NCBI GenBank assembly: GCA_035403085.1
Contig: DAONEM010000005.1
Span: 23,130 to 87,129, forward strand
Reading direction: 5' to 3'
Length of the DNA stretch: 64,000 nt
Source: JAMOAD01 sp023621955
Lineage (GTDB): Bacteria; Acidobacteriota; Aminicenantia; JAMOAD01
Below, piece after piece: positions 15,890 to 23,246 of the stretch. The first letter of the stretch is position 1; every line of letters starts with the position of its first letter. The notes under the pieces are model-generated. The model searched no databases. It worked only from the letters and a program-made list of their open reading frames with translations, and was not told the DNA's origin. The position numbers and the translations under genes are program-made.

Positions 15890-18012
15890 CGCTGATTTCC
15901 AAGAGGGGACGTCGCCCTTTAGGGGGAGCGTCCCCTCTCCTCCCCTCCGCCCTCCGTCTTTCCCTGGGCATTTTTTCTCTTCTTTTTCCCTCGTTTCTCG
16001 GCGCCTACGTAGGACCGGGGGCGGGGTTCGCCTTTCTCGGCTCCTTCTTCCTCGTTTTCCTCGCCTTCTTCTTCGCCCTCTTCAACCTGATAACCCTGCC
16101 CTTTCGAGCTTTGGTGCGGAGGGTAAGGCGCCTCAGGAGGCGAAGCAAAAGCCGGTTCCGTCGGGTGATTCTCTTGGGGTTCGATGGAATGGACTACACT
16201 CTGACCGAAGGGATGATGGACCGAGGGGAGCTCCCCAATTTCGATAGGCTCCGGAAGGAGGGTTCTTTTTGTCCCTTGAGAAGTACCGACCCTCCGCTCT
16301 CCCCGGTCGCCTGGTCGACCTTCGCCACCGGGGTGAACCCCGGGAAGCACAACATCTTCGATTTTCTCTCCCGGGATCCGAAAAACTACCTTCCCCTCCT
16401 CTCCTGCTCTTCTGTCCACCCTGGGAAGAGTTATCGGTGGGGGCGTTGGCTGGTTCCCCTCTCGAAGGCCAGGATCTCTCTTCTACGCAAGAGCCGTTCT
16501 TACTGGTCTCTCCTGGGGCAAGAGGGGATTCCTTCCCTGGTGCTTCGGGTTCCGATCACCTTCCCCCCCGAGAAGTTTAAAGGGATACAGTTGGCCGGGC
16601 TGGGAACGCCGGACCTCCGGGGAACCCAGGGGAGTTCGACCCTCTTCTCGACCTCTCTCTCCGACGCCTCTCTTCTGGCGGACAACAGGGTCTGCCTCCT
16701 GGAGAGGGAGGGGGAGATTCTGAAGGGGGAGATCGAAGGCCCTCCCCATCCCTTTCTCGACGGCTCTCCTCTCATGAGGGTTCCCTTCACCCTCCGGCTT
16801 CTCCCGGACGGGGGGGCTGAACTGAAGGTTCAGAGGGAACGGGTGGTTCTCAGGGTCAACGCTTTCTCCCCTTGGGTACGGATCGCCTTCTCCGCGGGGC
16901 CCTTGAAAGTCTGGGGGCTGAGCCGCTGGGTCCTCCGTCGGACAGAGCCGGACGTGGAGGTCTACCTGGCTCCCCTTCAGATCGACCCTGAGGAGCCCTC
17001 TATGCCGATCTCCTACCCAGGGACCTTCGCCCCCTATCTGGCCAAGAGGTTCGGTTCCTTCGCGACTCTGGGTATGGCGGAGGACACATGGGCCTTGAAC
17101 GAGGCGATTCTGGACGACCGGCTCTTCCTGGACCAGGTCTATGACGCTCAGGTCGAGAGGGAGAGGGCCTTCTGGGATGGATGGGAAAAGCAGAGGGAGG
17201 GAGTTCTCACCGCGGTCTTCGAGGCTACCGATCGGATCCAGCACATGTTTTGGCGCTACACCGACTCCAGCTCTCCGGCCCCCAGGGACACGGACTCTCC
17301 CGCCTCGACCGACGCGATTCCCGAGGTCTACCGAAGGATGGACCGTTTCCTCGGGGAGGTCCTGAGCCGCAAGAAGAGCGATGAGGCGGTTCTCGTGGTC
17401 TCCGACCACGGGTTCAACCTCTTTCGCAGGGGGTTTCACCTCAACTCATGGCTCAAGAGGGAGGGGTACCTGGTGCTTCAGGAGGGCTTCACCGAGAGCG
17501 GGAAGTGGTTCGCCAACGTCGATTGGTCCAAGACCAAGGCCTACGGGACAGGGTTGAGCGGCCTCTTCCTCAACAGGAAAGGGCGGGAGAGGGACGGTTT
17601 CCTCACCCGGCAGGAGGCGGAGGCTCTCCAACGGGAGATTCAAGAGAAGTTGACCGAGGTGAAGGATGGGGACGAGAGGGTCTTCGACGCGGTCTTCCGC
17701 CGGGAAGAGATCTACGAAGGCCCCTATGTGGAGAACGCCCCGGATATCGTCTTGGGCTATAGGCCCGGTTTCAGGGTCTCTTGGGAATCCGCCGTCGGTT
17801 TTGTGGATGACCGGCTTCTCTCGGATAACACCCGAAGGTGGAGCGGCGACCACTCCTTCACCGCCGCCAAGGTTCCGGGAATCTTCTTCTCCGACCGGAA
17901 GGTCGGCGTCACGGACCCCGGGCTGATCGACATCGCCCCGACCCTTCTCTCCCTCTTCGGCGTCCCCAAGCCCTCCTTCCTGGAGGGGCGGGATTTGGAG
18001 GTGAAAGGGTGA
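15886..18012 (+). CDS. Membrane-anchored alkaline-phosphatase-superfamily phosphodiesterase
   Basis: 708 residues from a TTG that overlaps the TGA of the EF-G-like gene, with GGAGG ten bases upstream. Two N-terminal hydrophobic segments (about 24-40 and 48-75) surround the AYVGPGAGFAFLGS motif; a basic R-R-V-R-R-L-R-R-R-S-K-S-R patch follows. The catalytic domain starts with Asp100 (ILLGFDGMD), has the probable nucleophile Ser139 (DPPLSPVAWSTFATG) and later metal motifs V-S-D-H-G-F-N and W-S-G-D-H-S-F. This is the type I phosphodiesterase/nucleotide pyrophosphatase branch. Substrate unknown; phosphodiester or phospholipid-linked envelope groups are possible. Shares about the same layout with the next gene. 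Confidence 0.85.
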   Translation: MTLISKRGRRPLGGASPLLPSALRLSLGIFSLLFPSFLGAYVGPGAGFAFLGSFFLVFLAFFFALFNLITLPFRALVRRVRRLRRRSKSRFRRVILLGFDGMDYTLTEGMMDRGELPNFDRLRKEGSFCPLRSTDPPLSPVAWSTFATGVNPGKHNIFDFLSRDPKNYLPLLSCSSVHPGKSYRWGRWLVPLSKARISLLRKSRSYWSLLGQEGIPSLVLRVPITFPPEKFKGIQLAGLGTPDLRGTQGSSTLFSTSLSDASLLADNRVCLLEREGEILKGEIEGPPHPFLDGSPLMRVPFTLRLLPDGGAELKVQRERVVLRVNAFSPWVRIAFSAGPLKVWGLSRWVLRRTEPDVEVYLAPLQIDPEEPSMPISYPGTFAPYLAKRFGSFATLGMAEDTWALNEAILDDRLFLDQVYDAQVERERAFWDGWEKQREGVLTAVFEATDRIQHMFWRYTDSSSPAPRDTDSPASTDAIPEVYRRMDRFLGEVLSRKKSDEAVLVVSDHGFNLFRRGFHLNSWLKREGYLVLQEGFTESGKWFANVDWSKTKAYGTGLSGLFLNRKGRERDGFLTRQEAEALQREIQEKLTEVKDGDERVFDAVFRREEIYEGPYVENAPDIVLGYRPGFRVSWESAVGFVDDRLLSDNTRRWSGDHSFTAAKVPGIFFSDRKVGVTDPGLIDIAPTLLSLFGVPKPSFLEGRDLEVKG

Positions 18013-19994
18013 ACCGTCGACAGTTTCTCAAGACCGGAGGTGTTCTGGCCGCTTCGACCCTCCTGGCTTCGCCGCAGTTGATCTCCCGGAGCCACTCCGC
18101 CAGGAAACTGCTGGTCCTGGGCTTCGATGGAATGGACCCCAGAATCGTCCGTCTCCTGGTCGAACAGGGTCGTCTCCCCGCCTTCAGGCGCCTCATGGAA
18201 CGCGGAACGCTTCAGAGTATGTTCTCCACCGACCCTCCCGCGAGCCCCGTGGCTTGGGCCTCCTTTATCACCGGCCTCGACCCGGCGGGCCACGGTATCT
18301 TCGACTTTGTTCACCGAGATCCGGAGAACTACCTTCCCCACTTCGCCATCAGCGAGGCCGAGGCGCCCCGTCGGTTCCTTAAGCTCGGCTCCTGGAAGCT
18401 TCCCATGGAAAAGGGAGGAATCCGTCTGTGCCGTGAGGGCAAGCCCTTTTGGAATCTTCTGGAAGAGGCCGGACAGGACTGTACGATCTTCAAGATTCCC
18501 TCCAACTATCCCCCTTCGCCCATGGAGAGGGGGAGGAGCATCGCCGGGATGGGAACCCCCGACATCACCGGCGATTCCTATGGGGTTTACACGATCTTCA
18601 CCACCGACGAGGGCGAGGCTTCCCGTTCTTTCTCGGCCGCCAAGGCTCTCTTCCTGATCTTCGACCCCCAAGGGGCGGCGGAGAGTGAGATCGTCGGTCC
18701 CCCCCATCCGCTCAAAGAGGAGGAGACCCTCTCCCTTCCCCTCAAGGTCTACTGGGATAAACGCCACCGAACCGCCCGGCTGGACGTTGCCGGAAGAGAG
18801 ATTCTCTTGGCCGAAGGCGGTGTCTCCCCCTGGATCCCCCTTAAGTTCCCTCTGATGCCTTTCAAGGAGTTGCCGGCTATGGTCCGCTTTCAGCTCCTTG
18901 AGGCGGGGGAGCGTTTCCGCCTCTACCTCTCCCCCCTCTCTCTAGACCCCGCCGATCCGGCCCAGCCTATCTGCGAGCCTTCGGACTACGGCAAGGAGCT
19001 GGTCCATCGCTATGGGCGGTTCCATACCCTCGGCCTTCCCGCGGATACGAAAGCTTTCAGCGATGGGACCTTCGATGTCCAGGACTTTCTCTCCCACAGC
19101 GAAACCATTCTCCACGAGAGCGAGAGGATCTTCGCCGGAGAGCTGGAGAGGTTCTCTTCCCTTTCTCGGGGAGGGATGCTCTTCTTCTACTTCTCCTCCG
19201 TCGATCAGGGAAGTCACATGTTCTGGTCCCTCCGGGACGAGGGTCATCCCCTTCACAAACCGGAAGAACGAAAGCGGTACGGCGACCCCGTGGAGAATCT
19301 CTACCTCCGGTTCGACAGGATTCTCGATCGGGCGATGAAGGGTCTTCCCAAGGGAGCCGATCTGATCGTCCTCTCCGATCACGGCTTCACGACCTTCCGC
19401 AGGAAGGTGAACATCAACACCCTCCTTCAAAGGGACGGTTTTCTGAAACTGAAGAGTGGGTACGATCTCCCGGTCTCCCTCTACGAGGGGGCCCTCTGGG
19501 GCGAGACCCAAGCCTACGCCCTCGGCCTCAACGGTCTCTATCTGAACCTGAAGGGGCGGGAGGGGGAGGGCGCCGTCGACCCTTCGGAGCGTTCTCGGAA
19601 GGTTCAGGAGTTGAAAACGTGGCTTCTCTCGCTGAAAGATCCCGGGAACGGCGCCGCTCTGGTGACCAAGGTGACGGTTCCGGAGAGGGAGTTTTCGGGA
19701 CCCTGGATGAAGAGGGGGCCGGATATCGTCGTGGGTTTCAACGACACCTACCGCATTGACAACGATTCGGCGTTGGGAACCCTTACCCCCGAAGGGGTAA
19801 AGGAGAACAGGGACCGCTGGTCCGGAGACCACTGTGTGGACTCCCGTGTCGTCCCCGCCCTTTTGATGACAAGCTTTCCATGCAAGACAAACAGGGCGCC
19901 GGTCATCTGGGACCTGGCGCCGACGATCTTGAAGCTCTTCTCCCTGACTCCTCCGTCGGAGATGCGGGGGAAGAGTCTGATTGAAGCGAGGTGA
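18009..19994 (+). CDS. Tat-exported alkaline-phosphatase-superfamily enzyme
   Basis: 661 residues from GTG at 18009, with GGAGGTG five bases upstream and a four-base overlap with the previous stop. The N-terminus NRRQFLKTGG plus a short hydrophobic stretch is a twin-arginine signal, so the enzyme should be folded and metal-loaded before export. Asp40 (LVLGFDGMD), probable nucleophile Ser79 (DPPASPVAW), L-S-D-H-G-F-T and W-S-G-D-H-C-V mirror the previous gene; the two are clear paralogues. Having one membrane-anchored and one Tat-exported copy side by side suggests consecutive or paired reactions on an extracytoplasmic substrate. Start further upstream (17838) is ruled out because it would lie inside the previous gene. 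Confidence 0.87.
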   Translation: MNRRQFLKTGGVLAASTLLASPQLISRSHSARKLLVLGFDGMDPRIVRLLVEQGRLPAFRRLMERGTLQSMFSTDPPASPVAWASFITGLDPAGHGIFDFVHRDPENYLPHFAISEAEAPRRFLKLGSWKLPMEKGGIRLCREGKPFWNLLEEAGQDCTIFKIPSNYPPSPMERGRSIAGMGTPDITGDSYGVYTIFTTDEGEASRSFSAAKALFLIFDPQGAAESEIVGPPHPLKEEETLSLPLKVYWDKRHRTARLDVAGREILLAEGGVSPWIPLKFPLMPFKELPAMVRFQLLEAGERFRLYLSPLSLDPADPAQPICEPSDYGKELVHRYGRFHTLGLPADTKAFSDGTFDVQDFLSHSETILHESERIFAGELERFSSLSRGGMLFFYFSSVDQGSHMFWSLRDEGHPLHKPEERKRYGDPVENLYLRFDRILDRAMKGLPKGADLIVLSDHGFTTFRRKVNINTLLQRDGFLKLKSGYDLPVSLYEGALWGETQAYALGLNGLYLNLKGREGEGAVDPSERSRKVQELKTWLLSLKDPGNGAALVTKVTVPEREFSGPWMKRGPDIVVGFNDTYRIDNDSALGTLTPEGVKENRDRWSGDHCVDSRVVPALLMTSFPCKTNRAPVIWDLAPTILKLFSLTPPSEMRGKSLIEAR

Positions 19995-19998
19995 TAGT

Positions 19999-20190
19999 AT
20001 GCTTTTCGGTAAGAAACTGGCTTTGAGAAAAGAGATCTTCGAGAAGGCCGAGGCCCTTCGGGAAGTGAAGGGGTACAGTTCTCTGGAAGAGTTGGTGGAA
20101 CACCTGATCGACAAAGAGTTCGAACTGATCCGCGAAGGCGGTGACGAGAAGACCATCGAGAAGCTGAAGGGCTTGGGCTACATCTCCTGA
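19999..20190 (+). CDS. 63-residue helical protein of the phosphatase-superfamily cluster
   Basis: 63 residues from the ATG at 19999 (GAGGTG upstream); an in-frame TTG at 19981 is less likely. Mostly helical: A-L-R-K-E-I-F-E-K-A-E, then G-Y-S-S-L-E-E-L-V-E-H-L-I-D-K-E-F and a C-terminal K-L-K-G-L-G-Y-I-S. The middle part recalls the helical half of small ribbon-helix-helix proteins, and the L-G-Y-I end is a tail often seen after sulfatase/phosphatase-superfamily domains, but no family is assigned with certainty. It lies between the second phosphodiesterase and the membrane protein gene with gaps of four and one bases, so all are made together. Confidence 0.65.
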   Translation: MLFGKKLALRKEIFEKAEALREVKGYSSLEELVEHLIDKEFELIREGGDEKTIEKLKGLGYIS

Positions 20191-20191
20191 C

Positions 20192-21022
20192 ATGTTCTTG
20201 AGACTCTTCGCAGGACTCTACAAGGCGGCCGACCTCTTCTTCGCCCTCATCGCCCCCCTTCCCCCCTGGGTCGGTGTCACCCTTTTCAGCCTCTTGACAG
20301 CCCTGTTGGTCCTGGGGGTGACAAGAACCGTCTCCTCGGCGAAGGCAATCAGGGAGAGAAAGAACAGGATCAAGGCGGAGATTCTCGCGATTCGCCTCTA
20401 CGGCGAATTCCCTTCCGTTGTCGCCCTCTCTTTCCTGCGCAGTCTCGGTCATACGGCGGTCTACTTCTTCCTCAACCTCCGCCCTCTGGTCTTCCTTTTC
20501 CCCCTCCTCTTCCTCTTCTTCCTGCCCGCCGAGAGCCGTTACGGGAGGAGGGCTCTGGAAGTGGGCGAACGCACTGTGCTGAAGATCAAGCTTCAACCCG
20601 GTGTGGACTGGGACAAACTCCAGGTGGTCCTTCCCGAGGGGGGAGGGCTTCGTCAGACGATCCCCCCGGTATTCATCCCGGCCCTTGACGAAGTGGATCA
20701 GGAGGTCGAAATCCTGAAGGCTCCCATGGAGGGCGCCATTTCGTTGAGAATCGGCGGTGGTGTCTACCGGAAGGGCCTTCTCGTCTCGACCCCCTTTGGA
20801 TCCTATGTGGAAACCCGTTTCTGGAACCTTGCCCCCTCCTACTGGACTGATCCGGGGGAAGGGGCTCCAAGAGGGGATTCCCTGGTCAAGAGCGTCTCTC
20901 TCGACTACCCCTCTCACCGGATCTCCTTTCTGGGCTGGCGGGTCTCCTGGCTCCTGCTCTACCTCGTGGAGACTTTCCTCCTCGCCTGGTTTCTTAGAAA
21001 ACCTTTCGGCGTCGAGTTCTAA
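20192..21022 (+). CDS. Four-helix inner membrane protein with large soluble loop, unknown
   Basis: 276 residues. Hydrophobic segments at about 20-45, 88-112 and 245-265, plus a less clear one near 70-85; a soluble domain (about 115-240) with beta-rich V-L-K-I-K-L-Q-P-G-V-D-W and W-N-L-A-P-S-Y-W-T-D motifs lies between them, probably outside. The R-A-I-R-E-R-K-N-R-I-K-A-E-I loop is basic and should be cytoplasmic. I do not recognise the family. It is the last gene of the EF-G-like/phosphatase operon, one base after the 63-residue protein, so it may be the membrane partner or channel of the two phosphodiesterases. Confidence 0.7.
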   Translation: MFLRLFAGLYKAADLFFALIAPLPPWVGVTLFSLLTALLVLGVTRTVSSAKAIRERKNRIKAEILAIRLYGEFPSVVALSFLRSLGHTAVYFFLNLRPLVFLFPLLFLFFLPAESRYGRRALEVGERTVLKIKLQPGVDWDKLQVVLPEGGGLRQTIPPVFIPALDEVDQEVEILKAPMEGAISLRIGGGVYRKGLLVSTPFGSYVETRFWNLAPSYWTDPGEGAPRGDSLVKSVSLDYPSHRISFLGWRVSWLLLYLVETFLLAWFLRKPFGVEF

Positions 21023-21034
21023 GGGCTTCCTCCC

Positions 21035-21064
21035 TTGTCAGGTCGGGGAGAAGTAGGCTAAAAT
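21035..21064 (+). promoter_or_regulatory. Promoter for the corC-smpB-mutL operon
   Basis: TTGTCA, 18 bases, TAAAAT. The transcript would start near 21071 and carry the hairpin at 21082-21109 in its leader. Confidence 0.5.
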
Positions 21065-21081
21065 AGGGGAACCCCCACCCT

Positions 21082-21109
21082 GAGAGAAGAAGTGCGCCCT
21101 TCTTCTCTC
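21082..21109. terminator. Perfect 11-bp hairpin in the corC leader
   Basis: Arms GAGAGAAGAAG (21082-21092) and CTTCTTCTCTC (21099-21109) with loop TGCGCC, followed by no T-run. It may end the upstream operon, or act as a 5'-leader element of the corC transcript; its place just after a promoter makes a leader role plausible. Confidence 0.45.
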
Positions 21110-21138
21110 TGTGGAGAGGGGCAAAACGACCGGGAAGA

Positions 21139-22407
21139 ATGGTAAAGACTGGATTTCTCTTTCTTGTGTTTCTGCTTCTGAGCGCGTTCTTTTCCGCCTC
21201 AGAGACCGCTCTAACCACACTCAACAGGGACAGGCTTCTCTTCCTCTCCAGGAAGGGGTCCAAGAGGGCCAAGAACCTGGCCGCCTTCGTCGCCCACCCA
21301 GGGGATTTCCTGGCCACCATACTGATCGGGAACACCCTGGTGAACGCCGCTCTCGCCGCTTTGGCGACGATTCTCACCGATACCCTCCTGGGCGACCTGA
21401 AGGGTTCCCTCGCCCTCTCGACGCTCTCGGTCACACTGGTCATTCTGATCTTTGGGGAGATCACACCGAAGACCGTCGCCGCCCTCAACGGCGAGAGAAT
21501 CTCTTTCCTCTTCTTCCCACTCCTGAGGTTCTGCCACATCCTCTTTCGGCCCCTGGGAAAGCTCTTGACAAGTTTTTCCAACTTTTTCCTCCGCAGGACC
21601 AAGGGGGGGACGAAGGTGGAACCGCCGAAGCTCAACGAAGATCTTCTCACCTACCTTGTAGAGAGCAAGAAGGTGGAGCTCGAATCCGAAGAGAAGGAGA
21701 GGCTTTACCTGAGGTTTTTCTCTTTCTCCCGCAAGAGGGTTAAAGAGGCGATGGTCCAGCGTACCAGGACCGTCACTCTCCCCCTGGACTGCAAGAGGGA
21801 CGAGGTTCTGGAGGTCATGAGGCGTCATGGGTTCTCCCGCTACCCGGTTTACCGGAGAGACCCCGACGATATCGTGGGCATTCTTCTCACCCGTCACTAC
21901 CTCCAAGCCTCTCTGGAGGGGGGAGTCGAGAGTCTGGAAGGCTATGTTCACAAACCTCTCTTCCTCCCGGAGTCCACGCTTCTTCCCCACGCCCTGGAGA
22001 GGATCAGGACCGAGAGAAGCCATCTGGCCGTCGTTGTCGACGAATTCGGCAGTTTCGAGGGGATCGTCACCCTCGAGGACATTCTTGAGGAGCTCACAGG
22101 GGAGATTAGCGACGAAAAGGATCCGGGGATGCGGCCTCTCCTGAGGAAGGAGAAGAAGCGGTGGGTTCTTCCAGGGGATTTCGGCACCGCGGCCTTCTAC
22201 TTGGAGGTGGCCGGACGGGCTCCCGAGGAGGAGAGCGAGGACTTCGTCACCCTCGCGGGGTTCCTCCTGGACCGTTTGGGCCACATACCGGAAGTCGGCG
22301 AAGAGGTTCGGGAAAAGGGCTTCCGCTTCTCGGTGCTGGAGATGGAGAGGCAGACGATCAAGTCAATTCTAGTGGAGATGGACAATGAAGATTCTTGCGA
22401 CCAATAA
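21139..22407 (+). CDS. CNNM/CorC-family (HlyC-type) transporter with DUF21 and CBS domains
   Basis: 422 residues. DUF21 membrane domain at about 1-180 with typical S-A-F-F-S-A-S-E-T-A-L, N-T-L-V-N-A-A and F-G-E-I-T-P-K-T motifs; cystathionine-beta-synthase pair at about 205-325 with V-V-V-D-E-F-G-S-F-E-G-I-V-T-L-E-D; CorC_HlyC domain at the C-terminus ending in V-R-E-K-G-F-R-F. The family is connected with magnesium/cobalt efflux and was named for haemolysins. It is the first gene of an operon with smpB and mutL. The ribosome site is weak (CGGGAAG close to the ATG), which may matter with the leader hairpin nearby. Its end overlaps smpB by 23 bases. Confidence 0.9.
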   Translation: MVKTGFLFLVFLLLSAFFSASETALTTLNRDRLLFLSRKGSKRAKNLAAFVAHPGDFLATILIGNTLVNAALAALATILTDTLLGDLKGSLALSTLSVTLVILIFGEITPKTVAALNGERISFLFFPLLRFCHILFRPLGKLLTSFSNFFLRRTKGGTKVEPPKLNEDLLTYLVESKKVELESEEKERLYLRFFSFSRKRVKEAMVQRTRTVTLPLDCKRDEVLEVMRRHGFSRYPVYRRDPDDIVGILLTRHYLQASLEGGVESLEGYVHKPLFLPESTLLPHALERIRTERSHLAVVVDEFGSFEGIVTLEDILEELTGEISDEKDPGMRPLLRKEKKRWVLPGDFGTAAFYLEVAGRAPEEESEDFVTLAGFLLDRLGHIPEVGEEVREKGFRFSVLEMERQTIKSILVEMDNEDSCDQ

Positions 22408-22840
22408 AAAGGCTTACGGGGAGTACGAGATCCTCGAATCCCTCGAGGCGGGCATCGTCTTGACAGGACCGGAGGTGAAGTCCTCCCGGCGGGGAAGCTT
22501 CAACCTGAAGGACAGCTTCTGCAGGTTCAAGGCGGGAGAGGCCTTCCTGGTCAATTCGTATATCGCCCCTTACGTGCAGGCCTCATACAACAACCTGGAC
22601 CCCTCCAGGGATAGGAAGTTGCTCCTGAACCGACGGGAGATTCTCCGTTGGTTCTCCAAGGTGAAGGAGAAGGGGCTGACCGTTATTCCCCTCAAGGTTT
22701 ACCTCAACCCCAAGGGCCTCGTGAAGGTTGAGATCGCGCTGGCCAAAGGGAAGAGGGTTCACGAGAAGAAGGATAAGATCAAGGAGAAGGTTGAGCGCCG
22801 TGAGACCGATCGCTTCCTGAAGAGGGGCGGCCGGGAGTAG
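22385..22840 (+). CDS. smpB: SsrA (tmRNA)-binding protein
   Basis: 151 residues, normal length. It delivers tmRNA to stalled ribosomes in trans-translation. Recognised from the N-terminal N-K-K-A-Y-G-E-Y-E-I-L-E, then E-A-G-I-V-L-T-G-P-E-V-K-S, the R-D-R-K-L-L-L-N segment and the C-terminal basic tail R-R-E-T-D-R-F-L-K-R that enters the decoding site. The start overlaps the corC-type gene by 23 bases; translation is probably coupled. The ssrA gene itself is not in the window. Confidence 0.96.
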   Translation: MKILATNKKAYGEYEILESLEAGIVLTGPEVKSSRRGSFNLKDSFCRFKAGEAFLVNSYIAPYVQASYNNLDPSRDRKLLLNRREILRWFSKVKEKGLTVIPLKVYLNPKGLVKVEIALAKGKRVHEKKDKIKEKVERRETDRFLKRGGRE

Positions 22841-22841
22841 A

Positions 22842-23246
22842 ATGCTTCTCCTTCGCCTGAAACGGTTCCTGTTGAAGAGGCTCTTGGCCCTTCCAGAGCC
22901 GAACGGGCGAAGAACCGGGCGGCTGGGGGAACTCTTCGCCCTCATGACGCTTAGGCTTGAGGGGTACCGCATCCTGGAAACAAACCGGCATCTCTCCTTT
23001 GCCGAGGCGGACATCGTTGCCGAAAGGAACGGGGAGATCGTGGTCGTGGAGGTGAAGGTTCGTCGAGGAGGGGTCTACGGCGATGCCAGGGACTCTCTCT
23101 CGGCCAAGAAGATCGAGCGGCTGAGGAAACTGGCCCTCTTCTGGAGTGAAGGAGAACAGAGGAACGCCCGCCCTCTCCTCTTCGCGATCGATGTGAAGGG
23201 ATCGAAAGTGTGTTATAGTATTTTGGAGGTCTTGGAATATGGCTGA
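22842..23246 (+). CDS. YraN/UPF0102 endonuclease-like protein
   Basis: 134 residues. The central R-L-G-E-L-F-A type helix, then A-E-A-D-I-V-A-E-R-N-G-E-I-V-V-V-E-V-K-V-R shows the PD-(D/E)xK pattern (Asp, E-x-K) of the UPF0102 family, whose members are thought to be Holliday-junction-like nucleases. The final residues include a C-Y-S-I-L-E-V-L-E-Y end. It starts two bases after the smpB stop and overlaps the next gene by eight bases. Position next to mutL fits with a DNA-related role but does not prove it. Confidence 0.85.
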   Translation: MLLLRLKRFLLKRLLALPEPNGRRTGRLGELFALMTLRLEGYRILETNRHLSFAEADIVAERNGEIVVVEVKVRRGGVYGDARDSLSAKKIERLRKLALFWSEGEQRNARPLLFAIDVKGSKVCYSILEVLEYG

